A stretch of 12,389 nt of DNA, taken from Acholeplasmataceae bacterium. GTDB taxonomy: Bacteria > Bacillota_I > Bacilli_A > Acholeplasmatales > Acholeplasmataceae. How positions within the stretch are numbered: the first letter of the stretch is position 1; each line of letters begins with the position of its first letter. A program made the position numbers and the translations under genes. Of the stretch, positions 1 through 6,852 are shown in pieces. Location: contig JAFGTI010000064.1 of NCBI GenBank assembly GCA_016934175.1, forward strand, positions 1 through 12,389, read 5' to 3'. The notes beneath the pieces were generated by a model. The model was not told where the DNA came from and made no database searches. It saw nothing but the letters and a program-made list of their open reading frames with translations.

Positions 1-10
1 CTCATCATCA

Positions 11-27
11 TTCAGTTTTCAAAGACC
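11..27 (-). promoter_or_regulatory. boxA-like rRNA antitermination element
   Basis: Read on the minus strand this is GGTCTTTGAAAACTGAA, close to the boxA element (CTTTGAAAACTGAA-type) found in leaders and spacers of Bacillota rRNA operons, where NusB and associated factors load onto polymerase. It lies about 25 nt downstream of the predicted start of the proximal promoter at 59-87, which is where a leader boxA belongs. The transcript runs off the left edge, so the 16S gene itself is not visible. That an rRNA operon follows is an inference from boxA plus tandem strong promoters. Confidence 0.7.
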
Positions 28-58
28 TTTTTGCTCGCTTATCTTTGCGCGCTTTATC

Positions 59-87
59 ATTCTATCATTATAAAATAACCTTGTCAA
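59..87 (-). promoter_or_regulatory. Proximal rRNA-type promoter (P2)
   Basis: The -35 box TTGACA (82-87) is a perfect consensus, the spacer is exactly 17 bp, and the -10 box is TAGAAT (59-64). Seven nucleotides downstream of the -10 lies a G (52) that begins GCGCGC, a GC-rich discriminator set in AT-rich DNA. A G at +1 would fit the known GTP-sensitive initiation of Bacillota rRNA promoters, but the start site is predicted. Transcription leads through the boxA-like element and out of the left edge. Confidence 0.82.
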
Positions 88-163
88 CACTTTTCCGGAT
101 AAATAGGAATTTAAGCGTCAAGGTTGCTAGAATTTTTGCCCGTTTTTATTAGCGACCTTAATT

Positions 164-192
164 ATTCTATAACATATACACCATAAAGTCAA
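164..192 (-). promoter_or_regulatory. Distal rRNA-type promoter (P1)
   Basis: The -35 box is TTGACT (187-192, five of six matches), followed by a 17-bp spacer and a TAGAAT -10 box (164-169). It lies 105 bp upstream of the proximal promoter and has the same -10 and spacer. A G falls 7 nt after the -10 (157), as in the proximal promoter. The DNA just upstream (about 193-245) is rich in A and T runs and could act as an UP element. Between the two promoters an imperfect inverted repeat (120-129 with 150-159) could fold near the 5' end of the P1 transcript. Confidence 0.75.
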
Positions 193-328
193 TGCTTTTG
201 ATTATAAAAAAAAGAATTCCTTAAAATAAATATTTTACGAACTTCTACAGGCTTTAATATTAATTTTTATTGCTTTTCAGATTATAGTGTTTTAAATATA
301 AAATAAACATGTCTCTTTCTATATATAT

Positions 329-919
329 TTAAAGATTGATGTAATATTCGTTTTTATAGTGGTAAATTTCACGATAAAGTTCAAGAAAAAATACATAAAT
401 ACCAATCTGAAAAATAACGTATGCAAAAGGTAAAATAAGATGAGAAAATGAGAACTGTGAACATGTCATACAAGATGGTGTCAATGCAATATAAAAATAC
501 GCAATGAAATAGATAATGATTGTAGTAATTGATATGTATCCTTTAATGGTCAATGCGTCTAATTCGATATTTTTAAATTGAAGAATAATTGCACAAAGAA
601 TTAACAACTGAAATGCAACGAATAATACAGATAAAATACCGTATGTTGATAAGAATCCAAACTCAATTAAGATGAAATGCAAAAACCCCAAAATAATGAA
701 TGCAAGCGATAAAAACTTTAACTTTACATGGCGATCTGAACTTAAATATAAGGCAATAAAACCCATGATTAATGTTAATCCACCAAATCTAATATATAAA
801 CTTGAAAAAAGGTTGATTCTATCAAAAACAGTTAAAGATAAGTCTAAAAATGCAAATATATGACTGATGATACCTAATATACTTGATAACATAAACAGGA
901 TTAATGCAAATTGTTTCAT
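329..919 (-). CDS. Unrecognised six-helix membrane protein
   Basis: This 196-residue protein is almost entirely hydrophobic, with about six likely membrane helices (residues 4-26, 38-60, 66-87, 90-114, 127-147 and 160-183). I recognise no family motif. A Cys-x-x-Cys pair (C150 and C153) lies in the loop between the last two helices and could be a redox or metal site, but nothing else supports this. The tail after residue 183 is short and rich in Tyr, Glu and Lys. The ATG follows a G-rich stretch (GGGGGGAT) that can serve as ribosome binding site. It stands alone, separated from rseP by a strong terminator and from the rRNA promoters by AT-rich DNA. It is probably a real gene, but lineage-restricted and of unknown function. 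Confidence 0.7.
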   Translation of the reverse strand: MKQFALILFMLSSILGIISHIFAFLDLSLTVFDRINLFSSLYIRFGGLTLIMGFIALYLSSDRHVKLKFLSLAFIILGFLHFILIEFGFLSTYGILSVLFVAFQLLILCAIILQFKNIELDALTIKGYISITTIIIYFIAYFYIALTPSCMTCSQFSFSHLILPFAYVIFQIGIYVFFLELYREIYHYKNEYYINL

Positions 920-980
920 ATGCTTATCCCCCCAAAAAAAAGGATTTACTTTATTTTATCATTTTTGTTTGAAAATAATA

Positions 981-1010
981 TCAAAAAAGGGATATTTTAT
1001 CCCTTTTTTA
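981..1010 (-). terminator. Intrinsic terminator after the rseP operon
   Basis: A perfect 12-bp stem, AAAAAAGGGATA (983-994) with its complement (998-1009), closes on a 3-nt loop. On the minus strand the stem ends in six T residues, so it can terminate the uppS-cdsA-dxr-rseP transcript, which stops coding about 100 nt upstream. The symmetric A and T tracts would also work on the plus strand, although no plus-strand gene is present. Confidence 0.85.
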
Positions 1011-1067
1011 TCTTTTTGTTCGTCATTAATAAATATATAAAATCAATTGAAATTATCTTTGAACTAA

Positions 1068-1095
1068 ATTATAGTTGACAAAATTCAAAAGACAA
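1068..1095 (-). promoter_or_regulatory. Possible promoter between rseP and the terminator
   Basis: On the minus strand, TTGTCT (1090-1095, four of six matches to the -35) precedes a perfect TATAAT (1068-1073) with a 16-bp spacer. Transcription would start near 1061 and run straight into the hairpin at 983-1009, giving an RNA of about 80 nt. If the hairpin is bypassed, the transcript would read into the membrane-protein gene at 329-919. AT-rich DNA yields chance matches, so support is moderate. Confidence 0.4.
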
Positions 1096-1112
1096 TTTTC
1101 CATCAAAAAGTC

Positions 1113-2696
1113 TTATGGTGCTAATAAACGAATAATATCATTATATGTTACATAAACGAAGACACCTAATAGTAAGAAAAACATTAAGTTATTGATACTG
1201 TTTTCAAATCTTCTATTCAATGGCTTTCTTGTTACTGCTTCTATACCTAGAAATACAAGTCTTCCTCCATCAAGTGCTGGTATAGGTAGTAGATTTAATA
1301 GACCAATATTGATACTTAAAAATCCTGTAAATCCAATTAATGCGATAATACCTTGACTTGCTGTATTACTTACTAATGAATAAATACCTACAGGACCCGA
1401 TAAATCTCCAATACCAATATTTTCATTCTGATCAAATAATAATCCAATCGTATTAAATACTTGCATCATATTGCCATAAAAAGTTTTTGCTGGGTACAAC
1501 AACGTATAACTTAGATCAAAACTTGATTCCGGAGTGACTCCAATTTGAAAAATCATTGCTTGATAACCTAGTTTATTCAATGCTCTATCACTAATCATAG
1601 CAAAACTCGCTTGATTTATTGCACCATCTCTTTCATATGTGATCGTTATATCACCACGAGTATTATTCTTAAAAAAATGAATAAGATCGTCCCAATTATC
1701 AATATCATAAACTAAAGTATTTAATGAAATTGAGGTAATTAAGTCACCCTCTTGTAATTGTCCATCTGTTTTAGCTCTACCAAATGCGGTTCCAACAATC
1801 GCTTCATCATGATAAATAGCAACAAAGTTACCTTCTGAATCATAAGAAACATTTGCAATACCGGCCATCTGAATAATCGTTGATAAGACAACATCATCAT
1901 TCGTATATGAAACACCATCTTGCATATAAGTAATTGATATTGTTCCAGTTTGCAAATTGCTCATTACTTGAGATAAATCAGTCCAATTATTGATATCTGT
2001 TCCATTAATTGATGTGATACGATCACCAGAAGTTAGTCCAATAAGTTCAGCAGCTGAACTTTCAGATACTTCACCAACAACGTTGCTTTCAATTGCAGGT
2101 CTTAATACAAAGAAACCAACTATAATAAATAGAAAGAATGCAAAAATAAAATTCATCATTGGTCCCGCAAAAATGACAAGAAAACGTTGCCAAAGTGTTT
2201 TACTTTCAAAGCTTTTCTCAGATGGAGTAATCCACATTTCTTTCTTATCAGCGAAACGATAAATCGCATCTCTTAAAACAGGATAATTGACATTTTTACC
2301 CTCGATTTCAAGTTCAATAAACAAAGGATCAAAATCTTTCCCATAGAGATCATAGCTTTTAATAACACCAACGAAATCACTAGGTAGCTCTTGATTCATA
2401 ATGATTTGATATATCTGTCCTTGCTCGTTTACCTTAATACCAACAACTTGGTCAACTTTAATCATCGCATCATTGATGCTTTCTCCGGCCATTGATACAT
2501 AGCCACCAATTGGAATCCCTCTAACAGAATAAATGGTTTCACCTTTTCGTTTTTGGTAGAGTACAGGTCCCATTCCAATTGAAAATTCATGACATAAAAT
2601 TCCAGCTCGCTTAGCAAAAAAGAAATGACCAAGTTCGTGGATGATAATAATTGCACCTAAAACGATAATAAATATGAGTAAATTAAAAATAAGCAT
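1113..2696 (-). CDS. rseP: Site-2 zinc metalloprotease RseP/RasP
   Basis: This is an intramembrane protease of the M50 family that cuts transmembrane segments of anti-sigma factors or leftover signal peptides. The zinc motif HELGH (residues 20-24) lies in the first membrane helix. The second conserved motif, NLLPIPALDGGRL (468-480), supplies the third ligand in LDG (D476). Further helices lie near 172-198, 450-470 and 505-522. Two PDZ-like segments sit outside between the catalytic halves (about 205-262 and 300-362). At 527 residues it is longer than the usual ~420, because of an insert at about 75-160 between helices 1 and 2 and the second PDZ-like segment. It starts 3 nt after the dxr stop, and its ribosome site AAGAGG is formed by the last dxr codons. 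It is the last gene of the lipid/isoprenoid operon. The protease assignment is secure, the substrate unknown. Confidence 0.93.
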   Translation of the reverse strand: MLIFNLLIFIIVLGAIIIIHELGHFFFAKRAGILCHEFSIGMGPVLYQKRKGETIYSVRGIPIGGYVSMAGESINDAMIKVDQVVGIKVNEQGQIYQIIMNQELPSDFVGVIKSYDLYGKDFDPLFIELEIEGKNVNYPVLRDAIYRFADKKEMWITPSEKSFESKTLWQRFLVIFAGPMMNFIFAFFLFIIVGFFVLRPAIESNVVGEVSESSAAELIGLTSGDRITSINGTDINNWTDLSQVMSNLQTGTISITYMQDGVSYTNDDVVLSTIIQMAGIANVSYDSEGNFVAIYHDEAIVGTAFGRAKTDGQLQEGDLITSISLNTLVYDIDNWDDLIHFFKNNTRGDITITYERDGAINQASFAMISDRALNKLGYQAMIFQIGVTPESSFDLSYTLLYPAKTFYGNMMQVFNTIGLLFDQNENIGIGDLSGPVGIYSLVSNTASQGIIALIGFTGFLSINIGLLNLLPIPALDGGRLVFLGIEAVTRKPLNRRFENSINNLMFFLLLGVFVYVTYNDIIRLLAP

Positions 2697-2699
2697 GTG

Positions 2700-3836
2700 T
2701 TACCTCTTTCCGTATGTAATTCTAATCATTTCCTGTACCTCTTGGTCAGTTTTAATGATTTCTTCTAATGAAGGATGCTCTATTTGAACATAAGATTTAA
2801 CTGTTTCAATAACAATTGATTCAATATCTAAAAATGAAATTTTTCCAATTAAAAATAATTTTACAGCTGCTTCATTTGCTGCATTCATTACGGTAGGCAT
2901 AATCCCACCTTGTTTCCCCACATCATAGGCAACTTGTAATAGTGGAAAACGATTAAAATCCATAGGTTTAAATGACAAATTAGTTAATTCAAGATTATGT
3001 TCATATGCTCTACGATTCGGGTGGAAAAGTGCATAAGTAATGGGGATTTTCATATCCGAAACACTCAGACTTGCTTTAACCAATCCATCAATAAAATAGA
3101 CTAGACCATGAACAATACTTTCTTGATGTAAAATAGTTTCAATCTGGTCATATTCCAAATCAAATAAGTGATGCGCTTCTATGACTTCAAGACCCTTGTT
3201 CATCATTGTTGCACTATCAATAGTTATTTTATCTCCCATTGCCCAGTTTGGATGTTTTAAAGCATCTTTAACTGTGACATTTTCAAGTTGCTTTCTATTT
3301 AAATCTCTAAAAGAACCACCACTAGCCGTAATGACAAGTTTTTTTATAAAGCTTTTATCTTCACCATTCATTGCTTGCCATAGCGCACTATGTTCACTAT
3401 CGATAGGATAAAGATTAACGTGGTATTCTTTCACTAATTTTTTTACAATATCTCCAGCCATAACAAGTGTTTCTTTATTAGCTAAAGCGATATCTTTATT
3501 TGTTTTAATCGCAGCAATCGTAGGCTTTAAGCCAGATGATCCAGAAAGCGCATTGACTAAAATCCCAGGTTTATGATAAGTTGCAACCTCTATAAGACCT
3601 TGTTCACCATAAACGAAAGATGTATCAGGATAATCCTTTTGATAGCTTAGAATCATTGTTTCATCTCTCAAACAAACAATTTCAACACTGAAATTCTCTA
3701 AGATTTCAAAATTGGTTTTGTGATTGCTACCTAAAGATAATCCCACCAAATGATAATGCTCTCTATTCTCTTTTAGGACGGTTAAGGTTTGCAACCCTAT
3801 TGATCCTGCAGCACCTAATATATATATATTTCTCAT
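2700..3836 (-). CDS. dxr: 1-deoxy-D-xylulose 5-phosphate reductoisomerase
   Basis: Dxr converts deoxyxylulose 5-phosphate to 2-C-methylerythritol 4-phosphate with NADPH, the first committed step of the MEP isoprenoid pathway. Visible hallmarks are the N-terminal nucleotide loop GAAGSIG (8-14), LANKETLV (118-125), the metal ligands in IDSEH (D146, E148) with E217, the active-site ASGGSFRD (171-178), HPNW (195-198), and MNKGLEVIEAHH (212-223). The C-terminal helical domain contains AANEAAV. The length of 378 is normal. The NADPH loop reads GAAGSIG where most homologues have G-x-TGSIG, so the usual Thr is Ala. The ATG overlaps the cdsA stop in ATGA and no Shine-Dalgarno sequence is visible upstream, so translation probably depends on coupling to cdsA. 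The other MEP genes are not in this window. Confidence 0.95.
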   Translation of the reverse strand: MRNIYILGAAGSIGLQTLTVLKENREHYHLVGLSLGSNHKTNFEILENFSVEIVCLRDETMILSYQKDYPDTSFVYGEQGLIEVATYHKPGILVNALSGSSGLKPTIAAIKTNKDIALANKETLVMAGDIVKKLVKEYHVNLYPIDSEHSALWQAMNGEDKSFIKKLVITASGGSFRDLNRKQLENVTVKDALKHPNWAMGDKITIDSATMMNKGLEVIEAHHLFDLEYDQIETILHQESIVHGLVYFIDGLVKASLSVSDMKIPITYALFHPNRRAYEHNLELTNLSFKPMDFNRFPLLQVAYDVGKQGGIMPTVMNAANEAAVKLFLIGKISFLDIESIVIETVKSYVQIEHPSLEEIIKTDQEVQEMIRITYGKR

Positions 3837-4777
3837 ATGATAACAATTGTTGGAAAGATTCGATAAATCATAATGAATACAGCAGTTAAAAACATAGCAG
3901 CAAATAAGACTGAATCAAATCGATCAATAAGCCCACCATGTCCAGGTAAGATTGTACCGAAGTCTTTAATACTATAAGTTCTCTTTAATCTTGAAGCAAC
4001 CAAATCGCCTATTTGTGCAAAAACACTTGATACAAACGTTATTGGTACAATAACAAATGCTTGAACCCATAAAGGATAATCTTCACCTAAACTTGTAAAA
4101 TTTTCTAATAATGTCCGTTCACCACTTGCATTAAGCATATTCCCTAACCAAGTTCCCGGATGGAAAAATGTGCCATAGAACAATGCAAATAAAGAAGCAA
4201 AGATAGTAGCGAAAATAGTGCCTGCAATGGCACCTTCCCAAGATTTTTTTGGACTAATATGCGGTGCAAGTTTATGTTTACCAAATTTCATTCCAAAAAT
4301 ATATGCAAATATATCAGTCAGAGATGTAATTAAAAGTAAATAAACAATGAATCTTACACCTAAGACTCTTAATATAACGATTGAAGCAGCTCCTAAACCC
4401 ACATAATTGATCACCATGAGCGCTTTACCAACATCTTCTCCATTGAAGTCTCTAAATAAAACCAAGAAACTCAATAGAATCAGTGTGAATATAGGGATAG
4501 TAATACTCAGTACACCATTGGCTTCTAATGGATTATGTTCCAAACTTCCCATGACACCACCAACACTATAAAAGGTGCCTAATGTTAATAGGACGATACC
4601 TATTCTTGGCCAAAATTGAAATTTTTTCTTTGTTTCATACATACGAATCATTTCAAGTGAAGCGATGACCACAAATAATGACATCACCATTTGAAATACT
4701 TCGAAAAGGATTGGGATGGTGACAACTGGGATTAAAATAGCAGCAAGGATTAATCCTGTAACTAATCGATCTTTCAT
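3833..4777 (-). CDS. cdsA: Phosphatidate cytidylyltransferase
   Basis: CdsA joins CTP and phosphatidic acid into CDP-diacylglycerol, the precursor of phosphatidylglycerol and cardiolipin, at the cytoplasmic membrane. The protein is strongly hydrophobic with about eight membrane segments. The C-terminal CDS signature is complete: SRLKR (262-266), KD (271-272), then LPGHGGLIDRFD (277-288), with the invariant HGG and D-R-x-D. An upstream SPKKSWEG (175-182) is also typical. The length of 314 is slightly above the usual ~270. It overlaps uppS and dxr by 4 nt each (ATGA on both sides) and has a strong GGAGG site 6 nt before the ATG, the best internal ribosome site of this operon. Confidence 0.95.
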   Translation of the reverse strand: MKDRLVTGLILAAILIPVVTIPILFEVFQMVMSLFVVIASLEMIRMYETKKKFQFWPRIGIVLLTLGTFYSVGGVMGSLEHNPLEANGVLSITIPIFTLILLSFLVLFRDFNGEDVGKALMVINYVGLGAASIVILRVLGVRFIVYLLLITSLTDIFAYIFGMKFGKHKLAPHISPKKSWEGAIAGTIFATIFASLFALFYGTFFHPGTWLGNMLNASGERTLLENFTSLGEDYPLWVQAFVIVPITFVSSVFAQIGDLVASRLKRTYSIKDFGTILPGHGGLIDRFDSVLFAAMFLTAVFIMIYRIFPTIVII

Positions 4778-5448
4778 GCTAAGCCTCCAAAACGACGGTT
4801 TCTTTTTTGATAACTATGAATGGCTTTTCTCAATTCCTTTTCATTAAATGCTGGCCAGTGTACTTTTGCAAAATAAAATTCAGCATAAGAAACTTGCCAA
4901 AGCAAAAAATTAGATAATCTTTGTTCTCCACTCGTTCTAATTAATAAATCAACAGGTTCCTTTACCATCAAATTTTCTTCAATAAGCTCTTTGGTAATCG
5001 GTTTATCAATTTTATTTACTGCAGTAATAATTTCATCATAAGCACCATAATCAGCTGCAACAGTAAGTTCAAATCCTTCATGACTTTTTGTCTCTTCTTC
5101 TATAATATTTATGATTTCTAGTAGTTCTTTTGAAAAGCGGTCTCTACGTCCTGCAAAAGTAATTTTATAATCAATTTCTTTGATTTTTTCACGATTCTCA
5201 TGAAATAATTCAACAGGTTTCGTCATTAAATAATTCACTTCATCTTCAGGTCTTTTCCAATTTTCCGTGGAAAAAGCATAGACAGTCAACTTCTTTATAC
5301 CTAGCTTTTGTGCGATTTTGGCTATACGAAAAAGATTTCTTCCACCTTGATAATGACCATAAGACCTTGGTCTTCCATATTTTTTCGCCCATCTGCCATT
5401 ACCATCTAAGATGATTGCCACATGAGCTGGCATCTTTTTATCATTCAT
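4774..5448 (-). CDS. uppS: Undecaprenyl diphosphate synthase (cis-prenyltransferase)
   Basis: UppS condenses isopentenyl diphosphate units with all-cis stereochemistry to make the C55 lipid carrier. Motifs seen, numbered from the chosen ATG, are ILDGNGRWA with catalytic D15, GHYQGGRN (31-38), YAFSTENW (57-64), RTSGEQRLSNF (171-181), YAEFYF (188-193) and the ending RRFGGL. The reading frame extends to a GTG at 5455-5457, but that codon overlaps the AAGGTG ribosome site. The ATG at 5446-5448, 6 nt downstream of AAGGTG, is the likely start, giving 224 residues, short for the family (about 250). One oddity is that the usual NYGGR loop reads DYGAY (133-137), losing the Arg and one Gly. It is the first gene of an operon with cdsA, dxr and rseP. 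In a wall-less organism its product would have to serve something other than peptidoglycan. Confidence 0.92.
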   Translation of the reverse strand: MNDKKMPAHVAIILDGNGRWAKKYGRPRSYGHYQGGRNLFRIAKIAQKLGIKKLTVYAFSTENWKRPEDEVNYLMTKPVELFHENREKIKEIDYKITFAGRRDRFSKELLEIINIIEEETKSHEGFELTVAADYGAYDEIITAVNKIDKPITKELIEENLMVKEPVDLLIRTSGEQRLSNFLLWQVSYAEFYFAKVHWPAFNEKELRKAIHSYQKRNRRFGGLA

Positions 5449-5465
5449 TATATTCACCTTAATAC

Positions 5466-5494
5466 ATTATACTCTATTTACAACACTTTTTAAA
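5466..5494 (-). promoter_or_regulatory. Promoter of the uppS-cdsA-dxr-rseP operon
   Basis: A perfect TATAAT (5466-5471) lies on the minus strand with TTTAAA (5489-5494, four of six) 17 bp upstream. The gap between the frr terminator and uppS holds no other candidate as good. Initiation about 7 nt downstream (5459-5460) would leave a 5' leader of only about 12 nt that begins at the AAGGTG ribosome site. Confidence 0.6.
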
Positions 5495-5522
5495 TATTTA
5501 TAATATTTTAACATATTTACAC

Positions 5523-5544
5523 AAAAAAAGGCGCAAGGCCTTTT
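5523..5544 (-). terminator. Intrinsic terminator after frr
   Basis: On the minus strand AAAAGGC (5538-5544) pairs with GCCTTTT (5526-5532) around a 5-nt loop and runs into seven T residues followed by GTG. It begins 6 nt after the frr stop codon, so it closes the rpsB-tsf-pyrH-frr block and separates it from the uppS operon. Confidence 0.85.
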
Positions 5545-5549
5545 ATTCG

Positions 5550-6110
5550 CTAATTAATCTTTAAAAGTTCTTGAGATTTTATAGCAATTTCTTCATCAAC
5601 TTTTTTGATAAATTTATCAGTAAGTTCCTGAACATCTTCATGATAACCCTTTTCATCATCTTCAGATAAGGCTAATCTCTTTATGTGATCGTTACCATCT
5701 CTTCTAACATTCCGAACACTTACTCTTGCATGTTCACCCATTTTTTCAACTTCTTTAACCAATTCCTTACGTCTTTGTTCATTAAGCGATGGTAGTATCA
5801 ATCGAATACCTACGCCATCATTTATTGGATTTAACCCTAAATCTGATGCGTGAATTGCGTGTTCAATTGCTTTAAGTGTCGATTTATCAAAAGGCTTAAT
5901 AAAGAGTTGATTGCCTTCAACCACAGCTATTGAAGATATTTGCTTCAAAGGTGTATCTACACCATAATAGCTAATGCTGATTTTATCAAGTAATGCAGGA
6001 TTTGCTCTACCAGTACGGACAGCAGCAAACTCTTTTTTCAGAATTTCAACAGTTTTCGACATGTGATCTTCGATTTCCATTAAAATCAAATCTGCTTGTT
6101 CATTATCCAT
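5550..6110 (-). CDS. frr: Ribosome recycling factor
   Basis: RRF acts with EF-G after termination to split the 70S ribosome and free mRNA and tRNA. The length of 186 residues matches the family (about 185). Typical segments are present: the helix with AAVRTGRANPALLD near residue 29-42, YYGVDTPL near 48-55, the central IKPFDKS, and the C-terminal helices with RVSVRNVRRDGND. The start is well supported: GGGAGG lies 8 nt before the ATG and is formed by the last codons of pyrH (TGG GAG GAT TAA). The two genes are therefore translationally linked, with only 3 nt between them. No oddities seen. Confidence 0.97.
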   Translation of the reverse strand: MDNEQADLILMEIEDHMSKTVEILKKEFAAVRTGRANPALLDKISISYYGVDTPLKQISSIAVVEGNQLFIKPFDKSTLKAIEHAIHASDLGLNPINDGVGIRLILPSLNEQRRKELVKEVEKMGEHARVSVRNVRRDGNDHIKRLALSEDDEKGYHEDVQELTDKFIKKVDEEIAIKSQELLKIN

Positions 6111-6113
6111 AAA

Positions 6114-6827
6114 TTAATCCTCCCATTTTACTAAAGTGCCAATGGTTTCACCCAAAACAGCTTTTTTGATGTTACCATGTACATTCATATTAAACACTAA
6201 GATATTAATCTTATTTTCGCGACAAATTGATGCCGCAGTTGAATCCATGACATTAAGTTTTTGTGCAAGGACTTGACCTTGTGATACTTCAGTAAACATC
6301 TTTGCATTCTTGCTAGTTCTTGGATCTTTATCGTATACGCCTTCAACACCATTCTTCGCCATTAATATAATATCAGCATTAAGTTCTGCTGCGCGTAGTG
6401 CTGCTGCTGTATCGGTTGAGAAGAAAGGAGAACCAGTTCCACCGGAAAAGATTAATACCCTATTTTTCTCAAAATGTCTAATCGCTCTTCTTCTAATATA
6501 TGGCTCAGCTACGGCACTAACAGGCAATACTGTCATTACACGTGTAGGCACCTGAATTGATTCAAGTGCATCTTGAAGTGCAAGTCCGTTCATGATGGTT
6601 CCAAGCATCCCCATATAATCAGCTTGAGCTCGATCCATACCAAGTTCTTCACCAGTTTTTCCTCGCCATAAGTTACCAGCACCTACAACAATTCCAACTT
6701 GAATTCCGAGTTCATAAATGTCTTTAATTTCAGTGGCAATGCCTTTCACAGTTGTTGGATGAATACCATACGTTCCATTACCTTTTAATGCTTCTCCACT
6801 AAGTTTTAATATCACTCTTTGGTACAT
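6114..6827 (-). CDS. pyrH: Uridylate (UMP) kinase
   Basis: PyrH phosphorylates UMP to UDP with ATP; it is hexameric and belongs to the amino-acid kinase fold. Seen in order, numbered from the chosen ATG: KLSGEAL (8-14), VVGAGNLWRG (47-56), MDRAQADYMGML (64-75), SGGTGSPFFSTDTAA (128-142), and the C-terminal FNMNVHGN. The usual GGGN substrate loop reads GAGN, a Gly-to-Ala change. The frame extends to a GTG at 6834-6836, but that codon lies only 1 nt after the AAGGGG ribosome site. The ATG at 6825-6827, 10 nt after AAGGGG, is a better start and matches the family N-terminus (237 residues). The site follows a run of nine A residues in the short gap after tsf. It is cotranscribed with tsf and frr. 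Confidence 0.95.
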   Translation of the reverse strand: MYQRVILKLSGEALKGNGTYGIHPTTVKGIATEIKDIYELGIQVGIVVGAGNLWRGKTGEELGMDRAQADYMGMLGTIMNGLALQDALESIQVPTRVMTVLPVSAVAEPYIRRRAIRHFEKNRVLIFSGGTGSPFFSTDTAAALRAAELNADIILMAKNGVEGVYDKDPRTSKNAKMFTEVSQGQVLAQKLNVMDSTAASICRENKINILVFNMNVHGNIKKAVLGETIGTLVKWED

Positions 6828-6852
6828 TAAAGCCACGCCCCTTTTTTTTTAT

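Noticed and set aside
1990..2262. Plus-strand open frame inside rseP (and similar plus-strand frames elsewhere in the window)
   Set aside because: They lie wholly or mostly opposite well-identified genes, have no recognisable motifs, and are shadows of the coding strand.
3842..3851. Palindrome AACAATTGTT just before dxr as an operator
   Set aside because: It is a 10-bp palindrome inside the cdsA coding end with no promoter nearby; likely chance in AT-rich DNA.
5449..5457. Upstream GTG as the uppS start
   Set aside because: The GTG is part of the AAGGTG ribosome binding site; the ATG 6 nt downstream of it fits better and matches the family N-terminus.
6828..6836. GTG start for pyrH
   Set aside because: It lies 1 nt after the AAGGGG ribosome site, too close for initiation; the ATG at 6825-6827 fits.
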